From Flectonema sp. DT1601 (lineage: Eukaryota > Euglenozoa > Diplonemea > Diplonemida > Diplonemidae): a stretch of 64,000 bases of DNA. The stretch lies in NCBI GenBank assembly GCA_964019425.1, contig OZ025783.1:1116001-1180000 (forward strand), given 5' to 3'. A program made the translations under genes and the position numbers. The number at the start of each line of letters is the position of its first letter. Within the stretch, counting starts at the first letter, position 1. Below, piece after piece: positions 54,043-63,899 of this stretch. The notes below the pieces were generated by a model. That model was not told where the DNA came from, did not search any database, and worked only from the letters and a program-made list of their open reading frames with translations.

Positions 54043-55716
54043 TCAAACACCAAGAGGTTGTTCCCTGTTATCAGACTGAGGAGGTTGCTGTCCAGGTTTC
54101 TGTTTCTGCTGTTGTTGTAACTGCTGAACAGACATGCGGGTAGGGCTGCTTTCAATGGCTCTCAGAAGTCTGGGATCTTCCCGACCCCATCCGTCAACTC
54201 GTAAGTCGGGAATATTATTTCTTATTAATGAAACTACTAATTTAAGATTATCGACTGCTGGAGCATAAGTACCAGAATTATTATCCATCACAAGAACAGG
54301 AGTAGCCCCATCATAGTGAATATGAAACTCTCCCGCGTACCTCACAGTCTTTGATGCACTTGAATGGAAGGCATGCTTAGACGCAAAGTCTTGTAAAAAC
54401 GATGATCCGGTGTGACAAAAATTCCAAGTCCCGTCATCTCTGATTACGTATGTAAAGAATATAACTTGTCCATTACTAAGTCCTTCGTTTATGATATGAA
54501 AGAAGTCTCTAGCACATCTAATAGGAATCTTTTCAGCAGACACAGCAGCTGAAAACAATACTTTGTGCTGTGTCCGAATAGCTAGTCTGACTGCCTTTCC
54601 CTTTATGCCAGAGTCGAAGATTGTCTTTGCTGCTGAATATTCTTTGTTCCAATGTTGGTGCACTTCACCAAATATTTGGTCTACATCTGCCAGTTTCATT
54701 TGATAAATCATCAAAGCTGTTCTATACTGTCCACCAGATGATAATTGTATTGCTGACCCAGTCATAGAATTCGATACAATTCTACAGACCAAACCTTTCT
54801 TATTTTGACCGGATGCTGGCGCTGTCGTCGGTGCAGCTACCGGTGCTGTCGTCGGTGCGGCTGTTGGATTCCCAGCTGTGGGGTATTTATTTCCAGAAGG
54901 CACTCCTTGCGGTGCAACTGCTGTTGGAATTGCTGCAGCAGGGTATGCGTTCGCCTGATGAGTTGGATTCCCAGCATTCGGATAGTTAGGCTGCGACGGC
55001 TGAGAGACTCCCATCGGATTTCCTGCAGCTGGGTAAGAATTCGCCGGCGGCTGGGCGACACTCGTCGGATTCACTGCTGCTGGGTAAGGATTACCATATT
55101 GTTGAGGTTGTCCAGTGTACGGATTAGATTGAGCTGGAGGAGGATTCCCTGCAGTAATTGGATTAATGACAGGTTGATTTGATCTCTGAAGATAATCATT
55201 ATCGAGTGAAACTACTTGAGATGGTGATGAGTACCCACCTCTAAATGGTTCAGGTGTCATTCCTGTTCCCCATTGTCCTGTTGGAATACCTTGTGGAGGG
55301 TAACCTGGTAGTTGACCATGATGAGGATACGACTGTGGAGGATTCTGATAATGAGTTGCTGGATGCCCAGCTTGAGGATAAGTATTATTTGTTATGTTTG
55401 GATACATTGCAGGAGCAGGAGCACACTGAGTGTGTGAAGGGACACCACTCGGAGGTTGCGTTAGATATGCCGATTGCGGTAAGCCAGTAGCGTGGCCTTG
55501 ATCAGGATATCCACCAGCCATTGCAGACGGTTGCTGATTTGGAACCTCTCCAACTGGTGCCGGCAGGCAGGCAGGCGCTGCCTGCGGTTGCTGACTAACC
55601 TGCTGAGCCTGTTCCAAAGCTTCCATCGTTGGAGCACTTGGTGTCGGCATCACGTTCTCCTGTTGCGGATGTTGCTGATGCTCCCCCTGCTCCGGTTGCA
55701 GTCCTTCGGCACCCAT
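54043..55716 (-). CDS. Pro/Gln/Tyr-rich protein with conserved C-terminal domain (NNSGTYAP)
   Basis: 557 aa from the ATG at 55716. The first 300 residues are low complexity, Pro/Gln/Tyr-rich, with at least six repeats around YPAAGNPT. It also carries GGYSSPSQVVSLDNDY, which recurs as GGYSAPNEVVKLSNAY in the neighbour at 56453-57136. The C-terminal 230 residues are globular and contain VMDNNSGTYAPAVDNLKLV, a signature I know from uncharacterised domains in other protists, sometimes beside C2 domains. No enzyme motif is seen. The start is uncertain: GTGAGTAA directly before this ATG is a good splice donor. Its use with a CAACAG 69 nt on would move the start to the in-frame Met of MPTPSAPT, 26 codons later. 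A role in membrane trafficking is only a guess. Confidence 0.75.
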   Translation of the reverse strand: MGAEGLQPEQGEHQQHPQQENVMPTPSAPTMEALEQAQQVSQQPQAAPACLPAPVGEVPNQQPSAMAGGYPDQGHATGLPQSAYLTQPPSGVPSHTQCAPAPAMYPNITNNTYPQAGHPATHYQNPPQSYPHHGQLPGYPPQGIPTGQWGTGMTPEPFRGGYSSPSQVVSLDNDYLQRSNQPVINPITAGNPPPAQSNPYTGQPQQYGNPYPAAVNPTSVAQPPANSYPAAGNPMGVSQPSQPNYPNAGNPTHQANAYPAAAIPTAVAPQGVPSGNKYPTAGNPTAAPTTAPVAAPTTAPASGQNKKGLVCRIVSNSMTGSAIQLSSGGQYRTALMIYQMKLADVDQIFGEVHQHWNKEYSAAKTIFDSGIKGKAVRLAIRTQHKVLFSAAVSAEKIPIRCARDFFHIINEGLSNGQVIFFTYVIRDDGTWNFCHTGSSFLQDFASKHAFHSSASKTVRYAGEFHIHYDGATPVLVMDNNSGTYAPAVDNLKLVVSLIRNNIPDLRVDGWGREDPRLLRAIESSPTRMSVQQLQQQQKQKPGQQPPQSDNREQPLGV

Positions 55717-55740
55717 TTTATTACTCACCCAAGTAGGCAC

Positions 55741-56452
55741 TGATAAGTGTGTTGTAATGTTATCAATTAAAAGTAATATTCAAAACCATCAGAACGACAG
55801 ACTGATCGCTCTTTACAATTAGAAAGCAATCATATCAACAACAACGACAACATGTAGTAAACTGAAAAAGAACTAACATAAGATCATAATCAAAACAAAA
55901 TATTAAATCGCATGTGTGGAAAAGCATTCACTCTGTTGATGCAGTGCGATTTATTCCACTGCTGTATTCACCTCACAGGTATGAGGTGATAAGTGTATCG
56001 AAGAAGATATATTGAAAAGAAACAAGACAACCAGCTAAATAATCCATTGGGGAAAAAGGACAACAATAATATAAAATAAAGAAAGGAACTCTTTCATAAA
56101 AAAAGTTAACACGCCAACTGTTGTTTGTATATTAGGTAAGTGTGTACACCACACCTCTACCCCATCAGATGCAATAGTAGTTGGATGCCTCATTCTACTG
56201 AAATAGTGTTGTGATTATTATTTTTTTTTTTTTTTTTTTTTTAATATATCCCAACAACAATCTATTGGAGGATTCATAAATCAACCTGCGCTCAGCAAAG
56301 AGCAACTACTTGCTGGCCACAAGTAAACACATAAAAAGGGGTGTTGTAAACAAAGAACAAGAAATAACCAACTAAAGCCAAACGCGGCAAGAAATAAAAA
56401 TTAATCTGCGAAGCAAAAGAAAAGGAGAGGGCACACGGTAGTTAATATTTCA
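55741..56452. other. Intergenic spacer
   Basis: About 710 bases without a gene, holding a T-run of about 21 at 56221-56242. The two flanking genes are related, so this spacer separates a paralogous pair. Confidence 0.55.
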
Positions 56453-57136
56453 TCATGGTCGGTAAGCATTCGAAAGTTTAACTACTTCATTCGGAGCAGA
56501 ATATCCTCCTTGTTGAGTTTGTGTATGAGACTGTGCAGGGTGAGCTCCCATTGAACCAATCGAGTCCCCGTAGGAGGGTGCCCAAGAAGGGCTTTGAGAA
56601 TTATTATTTTGAGGATACGCACTCGGAAAATAAGATGACTGTGGATACTGAGCTGTAGGACATCCTTGACTTTGATTCATAACTTGTGGCGAAGGATATG
56701 CGCGTGGAGGTGTCCACTGCTGCTGCTGCTGCTGCTGCTGGGGCGGGTACTGTTGTTGCTGGGGCGGGTACTGTTGCTGTTGTTGCTGAGGCGGGTACTG
56801 TTGTTGTTGTTGTTGGTGAGGCGGGTACTGTTGTTGCTGTTGTTGCTGGGGCGGGTACTGTTGTTGCTGTTGTTGCTGGGGCGGGTACTGCCCCGCTGGA
56901 GGGTATCCATATGCTGGTTGCTGTGGAGCAACTTGAGCTGTTGCAGGAACACTATTCTGAGTATATGGGTTCGCAGTTGCTGTTGCTGTTGCTGTGGCTG
57001 TTGCTGTTGCTGCTGCTGGTGAATAATTACCACCACCGCCACCTACACCACCACCACCACCTACACCAGGAGGTACCACTTGCGACAGCGTTGGTGCTGT
57101 TGGTTGCGGCAGCTGATCTTGTTCACCCCAACCCAT
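56453..57136 (-). CDS. Pro/Gln/Tyr-rich protein with polyglutamine repeats
   Basis: 227 aa in one exon. It is entirely low complexity: a Gly-rich start, an Ala-Thr run, five or six YPP-Q(4-7) repeats (about 85-145), and an Asn/Ser/Pro-rich part. The last residues GGYSAPNEVVKLSNAYRP match an internal motif of the larger neighbour at 54043-55716, pointing to a shared origin or a shared interaction motif. No catalytic domain is present. Such Q/P/Y-rich chains often self-associate or bind SH3/WW-type domains. The start ATG follows CTTTCTCGTAG by 8 nt. A 5'UTR intron from GTAAAG at 57270 is plausible. An additional 3' exon cannot be excluded, because the protein stops right after the shared motif. 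Confidence 0.7.
   Translation of the reverse strand: MGWGEQDQLPQPTAPTLSQVVPPGVGGGGGVGGGGGNYSPAAATATATATATATANPYTQNSVPATAQVAPQQPAYGYPPAGQYPPQQQQQQQYPPQQQQQQQYPPHQQQQQQYPPQQQQQQYPPQQQQYPPQQQQQQQQWTPPRAYPSPQVMNQSQGCPTAQYPQSSYFPSAYPQNNNSQSPSWAPSYGDSIGSMGAHPAQSHTQTQQGGYSAPNEVVKLSNAYRP
56718..56890 (-). repeat. CAG/CAA-type repeat coding for polyglutamine
   Basis: Runs of CTG and TTG triplets separated by GGGCGGGTACTG-like breaks code, on the minus strand, for Gln runs separated by Tyr-Pro-Pro. Nearly identical units suggest expansion by slippage or unequal exchange, so the length is probably variable between strains. Confidence 0.85.
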
Positions 57137-57270
57137 GTTTGTAACTACGAGAAAGTCTTAATCCTGTTGAATATTTAAACATTTATAAAACATCACTAAT
57201 GCACATGAACCCAACAGTAGAAGAACTTCATCACCTCTGAATGTGTCTACAAATCATTTTATTACTTTAC

Positions 57271-58516
57271 CTGTTGTCAGAATAGAATTAAATTAACACG
57301 TCTGTCAGTTGCTATTAATTTGATTGGGTTCAGGTCTTCCTTTTTTTGTTGGTGTTTCCGCATGGCTGTCGTCTTATTTTATTCTGCTTAATCTTCAAAA
57401 ATTAAAAAAAAAAGGGGAGAAAAAAAGAGAAAAAAAAAGACACAAAGAACTCCACAGAAATCCTGACTGGAAAAGAGGGCGAAACAAGAATTGTTACGGC
57501 AAACATCCCTCCAAGCAAGATTTCTTTATACATTCTATGTTATGTAAATTGATGTTGTACATCTTCGCTGTTCCGTTAACACATCCCTTTTGGCGAGCGT
57601 GTTACGACGCATTGATCTGCGCAAAGGCGCTCGAAAAGGAATTTAGGTAAAGGCTTAGTGGTGTATGTTGTACCTTTTTTCTAAAGTAAATAATGACCTC
57701 ACAGTGAGAAAAGGTCATCGTTGGCTGAACAAAACAAACATCATTACAATAAACTACAGCAGTCACTAGAAGAAGAAGAAAAAAAAAGTAAAAAAAATAA
57801 ATAAGTTTACAATTAGTAATCTGGCAAGGCTGTGTTGCCTAACATTCATTTTTTTTTTTTTTTTTTTTTTTTCTTAAAAACCCTCAATCAAAGAGAGTTG
57901 TTCGATAAAAGAAATAAAACACATAAACGGTGACCAAACGTAGAAAGTACTGTTGACGATTATTTTAACACCGTGTTAGATAATACACGAGTATTGGTTG
58001 ATGAATGTAACAAACAATATGTTTTCCAATTTAGTATCCTTTCGTTGGTTTAAAAATAATTTATAAGTTAAAACATTAGTTTATTATAGAAAAAAAAGAA
58101 AAGAAAAAAGTTATAAAAACACATTGTTCTGCTGTTCCATAAAACACTGGAATACGTAGTTTCAGGCCTTAATCTTATACTACTTGTCCCTCTTTAGGAC
58201 TTCATCAGTAAGTTCTGAGGGACGTCATTCCAGTAAATTAATAAATCAGATTTATCAAAATGTCTATTTCAAAAGAAGAATTTTTATAAGTTAAAATATA
58301 CTCAAAAAAAAAAAAAAAAAGGTTCGAGAAGAGAAAAAAAAAAGGGGGGAAAACACGTGCAAACCAGTACTTAATACAGCATTGAGGTGGATAACAACGA
58401 CTGAAGAAGGGGAAAATAGGGAACTCACTCAACAACCGACTGAAGGAAGCCGAGTATTATTATTATTTTATTGGAAATCCTCACGTCATTTTAAACAGCC
58501 ATATATAGCAAACCTC
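57271..58516. other. Intergenic spacer
   Basis: About 1.25 kb without a supported gene. It contains A/T runs (57849-57872, 58303-58320) and copy B of the dispersed repeat at 58124-58189. Confidence 0.6.
58124..58189 (+). repeat. Dispersed short repeat, copy B
   Basis: Matches copy A at 7117-7188 in order and orientation: TTGTTCTGCTGTTCC, then TACGTAGTTTCAGG, then TAATCTTATACTACTTGTCC. The first hairpin of copy A (TGTTC/GAACA) is not kept here. Confidence 0.6.
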
Positions 58517-60068
58517 TTAAGCTCTCTTGGTATCGTCTTTCCTCTTTGGAATTAGTTGGCAAAGAATAAACACTCCGAGAGCAATGAAATGAGGGGCGTA
58601 GTACACCGAACTCCATCCCTGTTTTTTTGTTTGTATTTTTATTTTCCCTTTTTACAATATCTGAATACCTAAACATATGCTACAAATTGATTTCAATAAA
58701 ATTAATAACACAAACCGTAAGGGTGTAGTCCCAATCTAAAACAATAAACGGAAGACCGACGTAGTTCACAGAAACAGTCGTACAAAGAATACCAATCAGG
58801 TCGTAGAACATCTTTGCAGTTGATCCAGCAGCAATGAAGTACGGACGAAGTTTTGTTCTCGAATTACGAGCAACAATTGTTAGAAGAGAAGCACTAGTAA
58901 AGAATAAATAATATCCAGGATAGAACCCATGCCAGAATGCTGAGTACAATTGTGTAAGCAATACTGGTAGTTGGGAACGTTCTCCAAGAACAGATGTGAG
59001 ACGGAAATAGACAACATTCTTAAGCCAGTGACCAACACCCATATTCCAGTTATCAGTTACTCCCTTAACATTCTGAGAGAGTTCAACAGCGAAGTAGTTT
59101 CCGTTTGAACATCCGCTCCAATCATTGCCTTCAGAGTCGACGGACCTGTCAAACATGGAATTGTACAACGAAGACTTAGCACCCTTCTCTGCCTTACCAG
59201 TGTATCCAAAGCCTGATAGGATACAGGCAGAATGAGCTAGATACCAAACAACAAAATACTTAGTACGAGCGAGTAAGATACAAAGCCAGATGTAAATTAA
59301 TCTCTGAACAGGATGAAAGCTATCCAAACCTCCATTATAAATAGCATCAGCTGGGAATAATGGAGCAACAACCTTGTTGAGAGCAATAATAACGAGCGCT
59401 CCTAAGAACTTCCAAAACGCAGCGAGGTATGAACCCGCAGGGGTTGGTTTATCTCCTGAGATCCAAGCTTTGTATGATTTCCAAGTAAAACAAGGTCCTG
59501 GCATGTAACAAGGGTAGAATAATACAAATGAATAGAACTCGAATATCGAAGGAACATCTTCCTTTGGAACCGCATCACGTTCGTTGTCACTCTTCGGGTG
59601 AAATGTTTTTACTTTACGACAACCATCAGCGATGTTGAATGCGAGTAATTGCAATTTCACAGTTAAGATCATTTGAACAGATGTGTAATCCATATGCCAT
59701 ACAAGGTACTCATACCAATATGCGTATATGTGAGATGCTGAGAGATACAAGAATGTCCATCCAAGAACAAAGTGCGGCATCACATCATTAGGAAGAGTTC
59801 TCATCATAATGTAAGATACTAAACTCGTCACGAAAGGATGAATTGAGTCTTCTCTGCAAACTGCTAAACTAAAGATGACTCCCCAAAATATTGAAAACAG
59901 GTGTCTGACTGAACCATGAGGAAGACATCTGTGAATAATTACCAGAGGGAATGATCCAAAAACAGTACACAGAAATCTAACCTGATCAACTTCCATACCA
60001 ACTTTTTCAGCCAGCCCATTAAACAATAAGGCATCCCACCCAAGAGGATCTTCTAGGTATATTTTCAT
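58517..60068 (-). CDS. MBOAT-family lysophospholipid acyltransferase
   Basis: Two exons, 60068-58716 and 58618-58517, with a 97-nt intron (GTTTGTG to AAACAG, phase 0), give 484 aa. It is a polytopic membrane protein with about ten hydrophobic segments. The two MBOAT active-site features are Asn in DNWNMGVGHWLK (about N342) and His in SAFWHGFYPGYY (H380). The YPCYMPGP motif is typical of the LPCAT3/MBOAT1-2/Ale1 branch, which re-acylates lysophospholipids in the ER. The acyl and head-group choice is unknown. The second exon gives the expected ending, VYYAPHFIALGVFILCQL and a basic tail, and supports the splice. The leader acceptor is TTATTGAACAG, 22 nt before the ATG, with an A-run just before the start codon. 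Confidence 0.93.
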
Positions 60069-60090
60069 TTTTTTTTATTCGATTGTAGGC

Positions 60091-60529
60091 TGTTCAATAA
60101 AATATAATTGTGAAAAAAAACGGAACAGGATCGAACCACTTTATCGTATGGTGAGTTAGGGAATTGAGTTTTCCTTTTTTTTTTTTTTTTAATTATTTTA
60201 AGTATGCAATGTAAGCTGTTGCTTGATTTTAAATAATAATAATAAAATTTAAAAAAAAAAAAAAAACAATCCCCCGAGGCGATAAACGAACAGAATGAAA
60301 CGGGAAAAGAAAAGAAACAGCAGCAAAAAAAAAAAAAAAAAAAAAACTAACCAAATTCTTCTACTAACGAATTACTTCGTATTAATATTGTAATTGCGTG
60401 TCAAAAAAAAAACCAGAAGAAGAAAAAGAAAAACAGAGAGAAGAACAACCACTATAACACTTAATTGATATCCCTTCTGAATAAATATTCACGTTGGGAA
60501 ATGACCATCAAATCAAGTTTATGATTACA
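60091..60529. other. Intergenic spacer
   Basis: About 440 bases with A/T runs near 60177, 60250 and 60326. A GATCGAACC segment at 60130-60138 again resembles a tRNA T-arm but cannot be completed. No gene is seen. Confidence 0.55.
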
Positions 60530-62788
60530 TCAACAGGCATCATAATAATACACTCCTTCGTAGTCATAAAATAAATCAGACAACTCATTACCGGCGGGTG
60601 GTGGCGTTCCGCTTTCCCCAGAGAGGTACGAGACTATCTCTTGAATTGTTATTCTGTTAGAGACGTCATTCCAACACTTTCTTACAATATTACTCCATAT
60701 AAGTTCTCCTTGATGCGTTAGGATCTCTGGTTTATTAGGAACAACATTCGACTTTATTAACTTCAGAGTAGACTCAAAAGTCATATTAGAATGTGGAATT
60801 CTGTCAGCAAATATTTCAAAAAGAGTACAACCAAATCCCCAAACGTCGTGAGCAGTAGTCGCGCAAGGTACCAAATCTTGAAAGACTTCTGGTGGACACC
60901 ACGCTAGCGGCAACTTGAATCGAACTTGAGAACCGATTCTGGTTGAAGTTTCCATGTTACCCAATACGAATTCATCATTTAATACAAATATGTTACGCGT
61001 GGAAAGATTCATGTGAGCCAGACCTAATCCATGAATATACGCTAGAGCTCTTGCCACAGATATCAGTCGAAGTGCTACAGCTGCCCGGTCTTGCAGCGGA
61101 CTCGACTTCAGAAATCCGAGTAGTGATACTTCACAATATTGAGTGATAACATAAGCCTTGTCATCATCTCCTTTAGACCATCCGTAGAATCTGACGATAT
61201 CTTTCTGACGAATGCTGCTGAGAAGTTTTATTTCATTAATGAAGTTTTCGTTGTTAACTTTATTCAAAGATTCCCTCATGATCACCACCTCACAAGAAGT
61301 AACGTACGTACCATGGAAGACCTTTCCATAATAACTATCTCCTACTGTTATAACATCTGTTAGATGTTGACGAGGTATCTCATGAGATGATAAGAACACA
61401 TCTGAAATCTCAGACAGCTCACGACTATCAATTCCTTCTAATAATGATTCATCAAGTAATTGATCGGATTTGTTGATGTTGGGACGTCTCAAAATAAAAA
61501 CTGCGACAGCTATCAAACAGCAGGCGATGACAACACTGATAACAACAACAACAACAACAATGGGATTGTTGTTAGACACCTCTGAGGGAGGAGGAGGGAT
61601 GTTTGGCAGCTCTACTAAAGCAGCAAATGCTAAGTAGTTACTAACCACACTAATAGTATTATTATTAAGCAAGTGATTCACTGTCGAAGTATCTAAGAAA
61701 ACTTCTCCCCACGAAACAATATTCCCATCAGATGTCAATGCAACGAATGACTCATCCGTAACACTAATCTCTTTAATATCTTTTAAATGAGACTGAACGG
61801 TGCTGGTGTCGGTGGCTTCCCCTCCCCATGACAGGACGCTTTTGTTATTAGTGATTGCAACATAACAACATCTTTTTTTAGAATAATATCGACTGTTTCC
61901 TTTAAGTTGAAGCATCACTCCCCTGATGTCAGGTTCACACCAGTCTCCCCAAGCAACTGCATCCCCTGCTGAAGTGTGAGCTACAAAGGTACGAAAACCT
62001 GAATCGATAGAAGTTACATTTCTTAACAAATGAGCAACAGTATTCATGTCACCACCACTACCCCGGGCACCCCATGTGACTACACTATCGTCCTTACGTA
62101 GCGCTGCGAATGCCCCGTTGCTTGAAACAACCTGAACCACATCCTTCAATAAACCTGCTACTGTAGAAGTATCACCTCCGTAATTTATAAAACGATAAAA
62201 CCCGTATTGCCAGGCAAATACCGATCCGTCAGTTGTCAACGCAGCAAACCCCCCGACAGACATACTTATTGATTTGATGTTGCTTAAATTTTCAGGAAGA
62301 GGACTAGCAATAATACCCTTGTATCCCCAACCAAGTACTGTTCCATCATTCTTAATTGCAACATACGCAAATTCACAAGCGTACAGCAGCTTCACGTCTG
62401 TTAGTGGTATCGAATTATCGAAAGAATATGAAACTGTGTTTCCCCAGAATAAGACTCTACCATTCTCCATAAGTGCAGCAAAGGTATCTCTTGTATGAGC
62501 TATTTTAGTTATGACATTATTGGAAAGTAAATATGAGATTGACGAGCTATCACCTCCATGAGAACTCTTACCCCAGGACACTGCTCCTCGAGGTGTTTTA
62601 ATTGCAGCAAAAGCTAATTGATTTCCAACAATACTCGTGACATCATTCAGGTCGCTGCTACTCAAATTGTGGAGAGGATTTCCACCCCTTCCGTCAATAC
62701 CCCAAGCTACAATTGTCGCGCTCAAGACATTAGTGATGAAAGTAATTACTATTAGTAGCCTTCCCTTCATGTCGTCCTTGAAGGTCAT
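60530..62788 (-). CDS. RCC1-repeat receptor with one membrane segment and a pseudokinase domain
   Basis: 752 aa in one exon. A signal peptide (about 7-24) leads to roughly eight RCC1-like repeats (about 28-390), each with a WG core and FAAL-type strand. A membrane span follows at 409-434. The cytosolic part holds a tyrosine-kinase-like domain (about 475-725). The fold is recognisable (VGDSYYGKVFHGTY, LPLAWCPPEVF, DVWGFGCTLFEIF), but three catalytic residues are gone. Met504 stands where the ATP Lys should be, HMNLSTRN (592-599) has Asn for the catalytic Asp, and the DFG is replaced by LGNM (609-612). It is therefore likely a signalling scaffold rather than an active kinase. The ligand is unknown. 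The tail YDYEGVYYYDAC is Tyr-rich. An out-of-frame ATG precedes the start, and the second in-frame Met (codon 7) is also possible. Confidence 0.9.
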   Translation of the reverse strand: MTFKDDMKGRLLIVITFITNVLSATIVAWGIDGRGGNPLHNLSSSDLNDVTSIVGNQLAFAAIKTPRGAVSWGKSSHGGDSSSISYLLSNNVITKIAHTRDTFAALMENGRVLFWGNTVSYSFDNSIPLTDVKLLYACEFAYVAIKNDGTVLGWGYKGIIASPLPENLSNIKSISMSVGGFAALTTDGSVFAWQYGFYRFINYGGDTSTVAGLLKDVVQVVSSNGAFAALRKDDSVVTWGARGSGGDMNTVAHLLRNVTSIDSGFRTFVAHTSAGDAVAWGDWCEPDIRGVMLQLKGNSRYYSKKRCCYVAITNNKSVLSWGGEATDTSTVQSHLKDIKEISVTDESFVALTSDGNIVSWGEVFLDTSTVNHLLNNNTISVVSNYLAFAALVELPNIPPPPSEVSNNNPIVVVVVVISVVIACCLIAVAVFILRRPNINKSDQLLDESLLEGIDSRELSEISDVFLSSHEIPRQHLTDVITVGDSYYGKVFHGTYVTSCEVVIMRESLNKVNNENFINEIKLLSSIRQKDIVRFYGWSKGDDDKAYVITQYCEVSLLGFLKSSPLQDRAAVALRLISVARALAYIHGLGLAHMNLSTRNIFVLNDEFVLGNMETSTRIGSQVRFKLPLAWCPPEVFQDLVPCATTAHDVWGFGCTLFEIFADRIPHSNMTFESTLKLIKSNVVPNKPEILTHQGELIWSNIVRKCWNDVSNRITIQEIVSYLSGESGTPPPAGNELSDLFYDYEGVYYYDAC

Positions 62789-62858
62789 CTTTCATGGCTG
62801 TTTTATAAATATTGTTATTAACAAATTCAAGTAAACTATTAAAATTATATCGTGTCAA

Positions 62859-63326
62859 CAAACACTACATTGATATCTGTTCACCAACGATGTGAACCTT
62901 TTCGAAGAACATATTTTAGTTGTAATGTGTAGTAAATTAACCAACGTGAAGTGTAACCCGCCATCTGTCACATTTGTTCTTCGTGAGGAGTGTTATGAAG
63001 TAAGAAAGAATATAATAAACAATGACACTCGGCTGTAATATAATACCCACCTGCATTCAGCCAGTACGACTCAATGTGGTGGTGTGGTCTGCTTCACAGA
63101 CAAAAGGTAAGTTGGAATATGAGCACGAAGAGAGATGAGGTTTTAATCTCTTTTTTCCTTTTTCTTTTCGGTTCTTTGCTACAAGTAAACAAGGTGGACA
63201 ATGGAACATGTGTGCAATGTATCACAGCCCACCAATCACTAATTCGATAAATAACAACATGATACGAAGCTACCCACGAGGGGGATGACTAAAAGTGAAC
63301 TACAATAACAAACTGTAAGTTAGTTC
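62859..63326. other. Intergenic spacer
   Basis: About 470 bases between two minus-strand genes, mostly 3' flank of one and 5' flank of the next. No gene or repeat is seen. Confidence 0.55.
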
Positions 63327-63899
63327 TTACTGATGAGCACAACCTGGTTTTCCTTTTGGTTCAGATTTCTTATTATCATCTTTCTCTGTTGAAGATGTTG
63401 AAGAGTTTGGTTCTGACAGTTCACTAAATTCGATAGTTCCTTTGATGGAATACTTTTCTTGATATTTATCTTCCCATTCTTTGAGTGTTTTGAGCTGCTT
63501 CTCACTGAGATCAGACCAAGTTTGATTTGATTCGTTAGTTCCGACAACAACTTTAGCGAGATGACGACTACAGTCAACACCAGAGAATGCGTGGTAGGCC
63601 ATCTTTGGTCCATAAAATGAAGGATCGACTTCATAAACAATTCCCTTACAAGATAAGTAAAGAGGTTGACCGTCCTCACCTCTGTACTGTTGGAGTTCTG
63701 TTAAAGTAAATTTCTTTTCCGGAATTACAATTTTATTCTTTTTTGGAAGTTTTTCTACGACATCATCATCACCAACGTGAATCGCTGCTTCTCTGATGTC
63801 GTCGTCACTCATTCCCTTCGCTTTTAAAAATGATATCTTTCGAGTCGCATCCTGAGACTGAACGCCAGGATTCTGAAGAAACTCAATTGCCTTGTCCAT
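63327..63899 (-). CDS. PEX14 N-terminal domain fused to a MAPR/cytochrome b5-like haem domain
   Basis: 190 aa in one exon. Residues 3-42 (AIEFLQNPGVQSQDATRK onward, then FLKAKGMSDDDI) match the three-helix N-terminal domain of peroxin-14, which binds PEX5 and PEX19 at the peroxisome. Residues about 62-155 match the membrane-associated progesterone receptor (MAPR, PGRMC-like) haem domain: FTLTELQQY, SFYGPKMAYHAFSGVDCSRHLA and the final KYSIKGTI. PGRMC-type proteins bind haem and modulate P450 and sterol metabolism. The usual N-terminal membrane helix of PGRMC is absent, with the PEX14-like domain in its place. The tail is Ser/Lys-rich and ends GCAHQ, which is not a canonical peroxisomal signal. 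ATG follows ATTACAACAG by 17 nt, so the start is well supported. Confidence 0.88.
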   Translation of the reverse strand: MDKAIEFLQNPGVQSQDATRKISFLKAKGMSDDDIREAAIHVGDDDVVEKLPKKNKIVIPEKKFTLTELQQYRGEDGQPLYLSCKGIVYEVDPSFYGPKMAYHAFSGVDCSRHLAKVVVGTNESNQTWSDLSEKQLKTLKEWEDKYQEKYSIKGTIEFSELSEPNSSTSSTEKDDNKKSEPKGKPGCAHQ

